This document shows, piece after piece, positions 56,201 through 64,000 of a DNA stretch of 64,000 bases; the first letter of the stretch is position 1; each line of letters starts with the position of its first letter. Below the pieces are notes generated by a model that searched no databases, was not told where the DNA came from, and saw only the letters and a program-made list of their open reading frames with translations. Origin of the DNA: Mactra quadrangularis (Eukaryota; Mollusca; Bivalvia; Venerida; Mactridae); assembly GCA_025267735.1 (NCBI GenBank), contig CM046295.1:15645592-15709591 (forward strand), written 5' to 3'. A program made the translations under genes and the position numbers.

Positions 56201-59200
56201 TTCTTAATTTAGATTTAGCGGACAATGACTCTACGTATTTCTACCCAAAAGGAGACAAGAAAGGATTATTGTTGATATTGAATTCAACAAACAACAGATC
56301 AGGTGTGTTAACATATTTATTGTTTTTTGTTTTTGTTGGGTTAAACGCCGTAGCAGCACATTGTATAGGTCATATAACGGCTGTCAGTCAACTTACCTCC
56401 TGGAAAGGCTAAATCTCTGGATTTAGTTGTTAACCAACTACTAACCGTATACTTTCGTCAGTGACTGGCAACTGTCCTACATGATTAAAAATCATTGGTA
56501 GGAGGGAGAATGGCCGTGGAAATAATTTCATGACCAAGCTCCACGAAGTATGCCCCGCCCGTGAATCGAACCCACGACCCCTCGATCAGTAGACTTGTGC
56601 GCTAGCAACTGAGCTAATCGGGTGGCTTTTGACAGATTTAATGCCATCCATAATTGCCTCTATACTTTTGTAAATGTGTGATTTGTTTATTATTTTTAAC
56701 TAATTCTTGAGAAATTAAAAACATATTTTTATATACAAGAACCTGTATAATAATAGCAAAAAAGATTGCATAGTGGGTATAGTGAATTCTATGTAATATA
56801 GCCAGTTTGTTTGTTTGTTTGGGTCTAACGGCGTACCAACACAAGAAGGTTATATCGCACCGAAAGCAATTGATTTAACAATCAATGAAATCGAGTAATA
56901 AATGTATTAAGTCCTATATTTTGTGATAAATATTTATTTCCTTCCGTTAGTTAAGTACCGCATATGATGGTACAGATTGAAAAAGTTCTCTAAATGAATT
57001 GACCTTAAAATGTTTGTCACGGATATAATTAAGATCCAGACAACCAAACAGAACGTGTTTTACATTGAACTATTCGTCACATGGTATACATTTAGGAAAT
57101 GTAATATAATACACTCCTTATTCTAAAACTATGCTAAGTGAGAGACTATGTATTTTACAGGCACTGAACACGATGTAGAAAATTTAACACAGTTCTTTAA
57201 AGAAGAGTTACAATATGTTGTACACGATCCAAGATCTCAAGAAAACGATGATCTGACCACTGCACAACTCAACGATTGTTTCAGTTACGTGAAAAAGTTA
57301 TTGAATTGTTCCATAGGGAAAGAGTACTTCTGTTTTATCTGTGTGATACTAAGTCATGGTAACGAGGTATGCATTCATGTTTTTTTTTGGTTTAACGCCG
57401 TAGCAACACATTGTATAGGTCATATAACGGCGGTCAGTCAACCTACTCACTGTTCCGGAAAGGCTAAATCTTTAGACTTAGCTGTCAACGAACTACTTGG
57501 TGCATACTTTCGTCAGTGACTGATTACTGCCTTACATAATTTAGAATCAGTGGTAGGAGGGAGAATGGCCGTAGAAAATTATATCATGACCAAGCTCCAC
57601 GAAAGTATGCCCCGCCTGGGAATTGTACCTACGACCCCTCGATCAGTAGACTTGTGCGCTACCGACTGAGCTAGACCGGCGGGCATTCATGTTGTTCAAG
57701 TCACTTTAGTGTAGTTTAGAAGGTATAACTTTAAGTAGGAATAGTAGTCCAGCAGTAAAACTCGCGCTTATGGATCGAAAGGTCCTGGGTTTAAACCCAA
57801 CTAAGGACGCTAGTCATTTCATTGAGCTAGAAATTTACCTACCGTTGAATTGTTCAACTCAACCCAGGTGTATATTAATACTGTAAGGGGTGACCTACTT
57901 CAAGGTGATTTCAATGATCAGAGGTTTTTGTACAGACTTGTTAAGTTGGTTCAACATGTGCATGTAAGCAGAGTTAAGCAGAGTTAAACCACATTTTAAC
58001 TTCTTTAATTTACATCTTATGATATGTAATATGACAAAATATAATAGAATGCCACAATGGAATAAACACCACGCTACCCAACTTTTCAACACGACTATAT
58101 GCACTTTAAACTTGTATTGTATTGTATGTCCTTAGTACATTGCTAAATTTTTGCTGACTTTTATTCTATTATATATCCACAATCAACTACACTGCCCTTC
58201 ATAAGTTCCTTCACACATTTACAATTTATATTGTACTCAATTGGCTTTCTAAAATATAAAACCAGTTTATAGTTAACTGATTAAGACTAGTTAACTTTGC
58301 TTTTTGAAATCAGTACAATTTTTATGGATATGAAATTACAAAAATATTTCAAACTTGATATAAGTCCATTGAGATACATTGACCGTAGTTTTAGAGGATG
58401 ATTGATAACTTTTGCTGCAAATCAAAAAATGAAATGTTCTAATAGAAATTCTATTTCCATTGCATGAAAAATGAATAAAATAAACAATAATATAACAATT
58501 CTTCAAATTTGAACTTTGACAATGTAGCAATTAATTTAATTGTATAGTGAAAAAGTATTTTGGAAGGCAGTGTATATCCACTATCAACTATGTCAGTTAA
58601 TTCACCAAACCCTATTTTACAAAAGTTTTCTTATACTTTTGTATTTAGAATATGAAATCATAAGAGATTTTAAGTAAACAAAACCATGCATTTTCTCTAC
58701 TTTTTATGATCTATTCTAAAATTGACATGGCTAGTTAATGCCTCGACATACAATGGTAAACATGCTAAGTGATTGAGTGAATTCATTATGACATGGGAAT
58801 GAGGATTGCCTCGCTCTCAGTCATTTTATACTTGTTTCATATGACTGCAATGACAGCCTAAAAATTGTCACTTTAAAGGTGATGTTTCGACACCTTTGGG
58901 AATGTATTAAGGGCCCTTTAAAGGTGATGTTTCAACACCTTTGGAGAAATGTCTGGTTAACAGTGGCGTTGTGTTACACTGTCCAGGACATGTCCGGTTA
59001 ACAGTAGCATCATGTTATTCTGTTCATAAATACAAACAAATAAAAAATTAGTGATAAAAATTCAAAATTAAGTCGAATCATGATCTGTGAATGATGTAGG
59101 TCCAAAAATATAAAATATAAAAGCTCAATAAAAACAATAAAAAAACTTACAGACTATATAACATAATGTGTGATAAATGTTTATTTTTATTTGTGTTATT

Positions 59201-62200
59201 GTATATACATTATGTTTTATGGTGGAGGGTTTTTACTTACATATATTTATTTATTATAATATATCTTTTTGTACAACGCCATTGAATATGTAATATAGAA
59301 ATAGGCGTTTAATCAAATGAATAAGTTTTTTAATTTTTTTTAATTTTAATATTTCATATACGCCTCGTAGTTGTCTAATGTTTGAATTCCTATGCCCGAC
59401 TTGTCCGACTAGAACATCTATATCTGTGGACAAGTAAATATTTCCAGCCCAATTGTCCGTGGTCCAGTTACATTCATAGAGTATAGTTACATAGCAATAC
59501 TTGATAAATGTAGATGTCTGGATGTTTCAGTCATATTGAACGTAAAACTATGTTATTATCAATCATTATACCCCCGCAAACGAAGTTTTCGGGGGTATAC
59601 TGGAATCACCCTGGTGGTTGGTTGGTTGGTTGGTTGGTTGGTTGGTTGGTTGGTTGGTTGGTTGGTTGGATATGTGGTCTGTCCCAAAAAATTAATACAT
59701 TTGTAGTATGTTTATTTCTTAATGTATTTTAATAGAAGCTGTTATATACCTTGATTTAATGGTGTATACAAAACTCATGTAACTATGGAAACATATCTCA
59801 CTTGTTTAAAATATTTAATGGTGTTATATATTTTAAATCTAATTTGATAACTGTATAGTATGCTTTTTTCTCAATGGATTTTTTTCTTATCTTATTTTAT
59901 AGAATTTGCACAGGCGTTTACAGTTGATGTTTATATGCATGTTATATCAATTCCAATTCAAAATGGCCGACTTGCGGCCATCTTGATTTTTTTTATTTAA
60001 TTCAATAACTGCATGCTTATTTCTCAACAGATTTTTTATTTTTTTATTTTATAGAATTTTGCACAGGCGTTTACAGTTGATGTGTACATACACTTAATAT
60101 CAATTCCAAATTCAAAATGGCCGACTTGCAGCCATCTTGAATTCTTTTTAATTTCGTTTAATTACTGTATGCTTATTTCTCAACTAATTTAGATAGAATT
60201 TTACACAGGCGTTCACAGTTGATGTGTACATACACTTTAACTCAATTCCAATTCAAAATGGCGGACTGGCTGTCATCCTTTTTTCAAAATTAATACAGTC
60301 TTATATTGACATATTACCATACATATTTTGAAAAGAAATTGCATACAAGGTCTTACTAATACAGTTGATGAGGATGACTATTCTTCATCAATTTATATTC
60401 AATATGGCTGACTGGCAGCCAGGGTTAGCGGGCGGGCGTCCGGTGTCGTTAACAATTGCGTTAAAGTTTTTAATGTACCTTATATTTCTGCCATTTATAG
60501 TCAGATCTCTACAAAACTTTATACGATGATAACATACCATGTGATTAACAGAATAAGACAATAACCGCAACTCTACCTGGCTTAATTATGGATTATTGCC
60601 CTTTGTAATTTTGGGTGTCTGGTGTCGTTTACAATTGCGTTAAAGTTTTTAATTTGGCATATTTTTCTGCCATTTATTGTCAGATCTTTACGAAACTTCA
60701 TGCATTGATAATATACCATGTGATGAACAGATTAAGACAGTAACCACAACTCTACTTGGCTAAATAATGGATTATTTCCCTTTGTTTTTTTGCGTTAAAG
60801 TTTTCAAAATGTTGGATATCTCTGCCATTTATAGTTAGATGTTTATAAAATTTCATAAATTGATTAATTACCATCTGTTGCAAAGAATTAGACAGTAACC
60901 ACAACTCTACCTGGCTTAAAAATGGATTATTTCCCTTTGTTAATTTTGCGTTAAAGTTTTCAAATTGTTAGATATCTCTGCTATTTCTGGTTAGATGTTT
61001 ATGAAATTTCATACAATGATTACATACCATCTTTTGAAAAGAATTGGACATTAACCACAACTCTACTTTGCTAAATAATGGATTATTTCCCTTTGTTTTT
61101 TTTGCGTTAAAGTTTTCAAAATGTTGGATATCTCTGCCATTTATGGTTAGATGTTTATAAAATTTCATAAATTGATCAATTACCATCTGTTGCAAAGAAT
61201 TAGACAGTAACCACAACTCTACCTGGCTTAAAAATGGATTATTTCCCTTTGTTAATTTTGCGTTAAAGTTTTTAAATTGTTGGATATCTCTGCTGTTTAT
61301 GGTTAGATGTTTGTGAAATTTCATACAATGATTACATACCATCTGTTGCAAAGAATGAGACTGTAACAGTAACTCCACCTGGCATAATAATAGATTATTT
61401 CCCTTTGTTTTTTGGCATTAAAGTTTTCAAATTGTTGGATATCTCTGCTATTTATGGTTTGATGTTTACGAAATTTCATACAATTATTAGATACCATCTG
61501 TTGAAAAGAATAAGACAGTAACCGCAACTCTATCTGGCCTAATAATGGATTATTTCCCTTTCGTTTTTTTGCGTTAAAGTTTTCAAATTGTTGGATATCT
61601 CTGCCATTTATGGTTAGATGTTTATGTAATTTTATACAATGATTACATACTATTTGTTGAAAGAATTAGACAGTAATGGTAACTCTACTTTTATGGTAAA
61701 GGTTTCAGTATGTTGGATCTCTCCAATAGCAAGTATTCTGGCATTTTCCTGTCATATTTTCCCGCCATTTTGTTTCAACAACTCACCATTTTCCATATAA
61801 GATTTTTTAAATTAAATTCTCTTACCAATTTCATACCATTAGTTTTGCTTTATTTTCATTGATAGTTTTCATGTCTTATGCCATCTTAGTCAAATACCAA
61901 CAAAATAATCACATAAGATACAATAGGACAAATATATAATAACTGAAACTCTTTTTTTCCTTCAAGATTCATTATCGCCCTTTGTATACCTTCTGATAAG
62001 CAATTTATCAAATGACTTTCTTTTGTACCAACGTAAACTTGTTCTCTATGTTCCCATATGCAGAAAAATCCGGCTTTAATGTGGCTCCCACATTATCTTT
62101 CTTGTTTTATGTATTTCAATGGACCAACTAATAGCCACCTTGATTTTTTCTGTAATGTTGTGAAGAAAACCTCTTATTTCGTTATAGCTACATGAGATTT

Positions 62201-64000
62201 TAGATATTATTTTAACTTTACTTCTGTGAAAATAATGATCGGTAATTTAAGCTTTCTTATGGGGTATTTGTGAAATTCTTGATACAAGATATTGTAAATA
62301 CTAATTGTTTGATTTAAATTGTGTACATTGCTGACTACCATTTTTGCAATTGCCTTATTTTTTACTTATTTATCAAAAAATTACAAACACATTCTACATT
62401 TTGCTCATCTGGTTACAGCATACTCATGATGAGTTTAAATGTGATCACTCTTTGTCTGTTGTTCCACTTTACATTCATAATGACCAAATGGTGTTCATTT
62501 TCATGTAAAAAATCATTTGACATATGACAACTCTGTTTATTTTGCTTTTTCATAAATCTATAGTGAATTACACTGTAATTTGCTGTTTATTTCCAATTTG
62601 ATATTTGCATCCTATTCTTTTTATGGTTTTTATGCTTCTTACAACATTTACCCTTTTGGACTTCCACAATGTTGACTTGCTTTTATCTTGAAATGTTGCT
62701 GTTGCGGGGGTATTTTCGCCACTGGTGGCAGTTCTAGTTTATCGTGTACATAGTATGTATTTTATATCACAGTTCATAATATTCTTTTTTAGTACATGTA
62801 ATGAACTTCTGGGCAAGTGTAGTTTGATTTCGGACAAGTTGATTTTCTGATTTCATTTGTCCGTGGACAAATGGAAAAAAACTTAAATTCTACATATTTG
62901 AATGTCCTCTATTTTACAGAAAGGAATACGAACTAAGGACGGATTTATAGACACTGAGACAATTAGAAGAGAATTTAATAATCGTCAAGTACCAAATTTC
63001 AGTGGTAAGAATTGTTTATGAGCCAATTTTCAGTTACTGTAAAGTTCCGCTATATAACCACTTTGGTTATTGCAAAAGCATGTGACTTTTCATGATTCTT
63101 TAGTCACAAATGCTTCATTTGAGAAGAAAAATGTCCCGATAATAAGACCGTTTTGCTTTTAAGATCACTCATTGGACGGTCTTAATAGCAGACATTTACT
63201 GTACAATACGCTTCAATGGTCATGTGATATAAAATTTAACTGTTCGTTTGTATCCTGGTGGCTCAAGCCGCCCAGCTAGCTTAGTTGGTAGTCTACTGAT
63301 CGAGGGGTCGTGGGTTCGATTCCCGGGCATGGCATACTGTCATGGAGCTTGGACATGGAATTATTTCTACGGCCAATCTCTCTCTTGCCGATGATTTTTA
63401 ATTATGTAGGGCAGTTGTCAGTCACTGACGAAAGTATGCGCTTAGTAATTGGTTAACAGCTAAGCATTTCTAGGAGAAGTGAGAAGGTTGACTGACCGCC
63501 GTGATATGACCTATACAAATGCTACGGCGTTATACTCAACAAAACAAACATTAAATTACACTACACGCATGCCATAATAGTTAGTAATGACTGATCGCCA
63601 TTTCCACTACAGAACACTACAGAAGGTAATGACATGCGTCAAATACAATCAGCGTTAACCAGTTTTCGACCGCAGGACCATTAACTAAGTCCATTCAAAT
63701 CCCCCAAAATTTAGGAGCGGTATAGCCGCGTGGTTCGACGTTGGATTGGTGACAATTGGATAGCCACCTCCGCATTGGTTCGAATCTCATCAAACCTATC
63801 CCGTTGTTAACCTGAGCAAGAAACTTTATCCTACTAACTAAGTACTGGACCAGGAAGCGGACTTGAATTGATTGATATAAGTTGTAAAAACTTGTTTTAC
63901 AATTGAGCTAAAATGAATAACTATAAACTAAACTATATATTGTTAATGATGTAGGTCGTCCAAAGATATTTCTGATACAAGCATGCCGTGGATCAGCTTC
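52901..64000 (+). CDS. DED-containing caspase (caspase-8/10-like), 3' end beyond window
   Basis: A cysteine protease of the apoptosis/immune type, cutting after Asp. Exons: 52901-53210, 54359-54745, 55342-55371, 56213-56302, 57161-57366, 62920-63004 and 63955 onward. All are joined by GT-AG introns with matching phases. Exon 1 encodes one death-effector-like domain (residues ~5-92; PGKYDIL fits the RxDL-type motif, then LLSLINDAKEKI, like the second DED of caspase-8). Exon 2 encodes ~28 tetrapeptides of GPST/GPSP type. The protease domain starts at YFYPKGDKKGLLLILNSTNN and GTEHDVENL, and continues to the catalytic His in CVILSHGNE. It ends here at the catalytic Cys in IQACRGSA. The p10 part lies beyond the window. 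One rather than two DEDs, and the repeat linker, are unusual against vertebrate caspase-8. Start: first Met, preceded by an in-frame stop-rich leader. DED versus another death fold is my inference. Confidence 0.88.
53211..54358. other. caspase intron 1
   Basis: Holds a short hairpin, ATATCGCG...CGCGATAT (53329-53377), and an inverted GGAACGATGT...ACATCGTTCC (53650-53675). It also holds a block (ACATCGTTCCTCCAGCACTC, 53983) that recurs at about 16838. Confidence 0.5.
54359..54745 (+). CDS. caspase exon 2: coding minisatellite linker
   Basis: Follows CATTGCAG; joins in frame and ends before GTTAGT. About 28 copies of a 12-base unit encode GPST or GPSP, with a few DPST/GLST at the start. The tail SNNSAEQSRKRTAQDLV is unique. 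The flexible, Pro-rich linker is probably disordered, and copy number is likely to vary between alleles. Confidence 0.85.
54746..55341. other. caspase intron 2, no repeat identified
   Basis: AT-rich. Confidence 0.4.
55342..55371 (+). CDS. caspase micro-exon (30 bases)
   Basis: Between TATTTCAG and GTAAGG, phase 1 to 1. Encodes VTDSPKRSRQ with its neighbours' bases. The phases fit exactly on both sides. Confidence 0.6.
55372..56212. other. caspase intron, with one doubtful exon-like block
   Basis: 55820-55882 follows CCTTCAG and is open in frame (ERVAVDIDTLIDIYKSILI), but its end phase does not fit the next exon. It may be an unused or lost exon. Confidence 0.4.
56213..56302 (+). CDS. caspase exon: start of protease domain
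   Basis: Encodes NDSTYFYPKGDKKGLLLILN, the first strand of the caspase fold. Bounded by ATTTAG and GTGTGT. A second AG six bases on (56218) is an equally valid acceptor. Confidence 0.83.
56321..56626 (-). mobile_element. SINE family B in caspase intron
   Basis: Tail TTTTTGTTGGGTTAAACGCC, body, and head with B-box near 56565 (GAATCGAACCCACGACC in plus orientation). The tail begins about 18 bases after the exon end. Confidence 0.9.
56812..57105 (-). mobile_element. LINE 3' fragment
   Basis: Same segment as 35183-35480: tail GGCGTACCAACACAAGAAGG, then codons for the CxxC-type end with several stops. It ends close to the next caspase exon. Confidence 0.75.
57161..57366 (+). CDS. caspase exon: p20 with catalytic His
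   Basis: Starts GTEHDVENLTQFFKEELQYV (the substrate-loop region of caspases) and ends CVILSHGNE, where His and the following Gly are the conserved catalytic pair. Phase 1 to 0, donor GTATGC. Open throughout. Confidence 0.9.
57382..57682 (-). mobile_element. SINE family B with exact 11-bp target duplication, beside a splice donor
   Basis: Flanked by GCATTCATGTT at 57371-57381 and 57683-57693. It starts 15 bases after the caspase donor. Confidence 0.93.
57745..58110 (+). mobile_element. SINE family D
   Basis: tRNA-like head with CGCGCTTATGGATCGAAAGG and B-box GGGTTTAAACCC, body shared with 31655-31870. Beyond 58010 the border is unclear. Confidence 0.6.
58111..59566. other. caspase intron, minor repeats only
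   Basis: Two copies of CTTTAAAGGTGATGTTTC (58872 and 58917). GTCCGTGG/GGACAAG fragments at 59400-59470 recur at 62810-62870 on the far side of the pearl-like element. Confidence 0.45.
59567..62737 (+). mobile_element. pearl/Helentron-like element, family 2, copy B
   Basis: Same 5' hairpin (TATACCCCCGCAAACGAAG...), a (GGTT)n run at 59616-59668, the same 3' end (GCGGGGGTAT, GCCACTGGTGGC hairpin, CTAG) and the same terminal regions as copy A. The middle (60421-61690) is a tandem core of about 155-bp units. No replicase frame, so non-autonomous. Confidence 0.8.
60430..61700. repeat. ~155-bp tandem core repeats of copy B
   Basis: About eight units, recognised by GCGTTAAAGTTTT at about 60459, 60638, 60791, 60948, 61104, 61259, 61418 and 61570. 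Each continues with ATATCTCTGCCATTTATGG and ATGGATTATTTCCCTTTG. Short minus-strand frames here are repeat artefacts. Confidence 0.88.
62920..63004 (+). CDS. caspase exon between catalytic His and Cys
   Basis: Follows ATTTTACAG; encodes KGIRTKDGFIDTETIRREFN to NFSG and ends before GTAAGA. Fits the loop and helix preceding the active-site strand. Phase 0 to 1, matching both neighbours. Confidence 0.85.
63050..63212. mobile_element. short inverted-repeat element (GTAAAGTTCCGC type), doubtful
   Basis: CTGTAAAGTTCCGCTATATA at the left and TTTACTGTAC at the right, with GACGGTCTTAATAG inside, resemble the repeat near 11338 and other invertebrate MITEs. Confidence 0.35.
63266..63550 (+). mobile_element. 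SINE family B
   Basis: Head GCCGCCCAGCTAGCTTAGTT, B-box TGGGTTCGATTCCCGGG, full body, tail CTACGGCGTTATACTCAACA. An internal head deletion of about 12 bases. Confidence 0.9.
63711..63900 (+). mobile_element. tRNA-like SINE fragment, another family
   Basis: GCGGTATAGCCGCGTGGTTC and GGTTCGAATCTCATC resemble A- and B-box regions; the rest (GAGCAAGAAACTTTATCCTA) resembles SINE family D. Confidence 0.4.
63955..64000 (+). CDS. caspase exon with catalytic Cys, cut by window end
   Basis: Follows ATGATGTAG. Encodes GRPKIFLIQACRGSA; QACRG is the caspase active-site pentapeptide. Phase matches the previous exon. Confidence 0.9.

Noticed and set aside
60968..61527. Minus-strand frames with repeated HKHLTINSRDI
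   Set aside because: Tandem 155-bp core repeats read in one frame; these are not genes.

Overview
This is an AT-rich animal genomic window that reads as a bivalve mollusc, probably a clam-type genome. That judgement rests on short exons in long introns with GT-AG borders, dense tRNA-derived SINEs, pearl/Helentron-like elements and a death-fold caspase. No bacterial, organellar or viral gene organisation is visible. The species cannot be fixed from the sequence alone.

Layout. 1-12.4 kb is gene-poor and full of mobile elements: a decayed Tc1-type transposon with a nested MITE, hAT-type and 9-bp-TSD MITEs, SINEs, Helentron-like elements and a tandem-repeat element. 12.49-15.43 kb holds three exons of a POMGNT1-like O-mannose GlcNAc-transferase. 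The exons for the catalytic centre are absent and two in-frame stops are present, so this is a pseudogene fragment. 21.77-32.98 kb holds a broken copy of WDHD1/AND-1 (Ctf4-type replisome adaptor). Twelve exon matches run in order, but there is a lost splice acceptor, a deletion with frameshift, a phase clash between exons and a nonsense codon. The WD40 propeller exons and the HMG box are not found. Several transposons sit in its introns, including a complete-ended hAT element with an exact 8-bp target duplication.

19.9-21.4 kb and 33.1-41.1 kb contain a 21-bp minisatellite (about 220-240 units by length) interleaved with many of the ten copies of a ~260-bp Helentron-like element. One copy of a ~2.7-kb pearl-like relative is also there, and its sister copy lies at 59.57-62.74 kb. 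41.65-44.4 kb is an unexplained diverged tandem array of ~0.81-kb units built from short motifs in both orientations. 44.8-48.3 kb holds palindromes and MITEs.

Two genes look intact. A single-exon secreted PAN/EGF-like/sushi protein lies on the minus strand (48357-49589). A DED-containing caspase lies on the plus strand (52901 to beyond the window end). Its exons encode a death-effector domain, a Pro/Ser/Thr/Gly linker made of a 12-bp coding minisatellite, the p20 domain with the catalytic His motif (LSHG) and, at the last bases, the catalytic Cys motif (QACRG). The two are unrelated in sequence; both families occur in innate immunity or cell death, but nothing here shows that they act together.

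The main biology is transposon biology: Helentron-like elements and a satellite growing together, SINE families sharing a 3' tail with a LINE fragment, and decay of two conserved genes in this neighbourhood. Exon and repeat borders were read by eye; borders without a target-site duplication are approximate.
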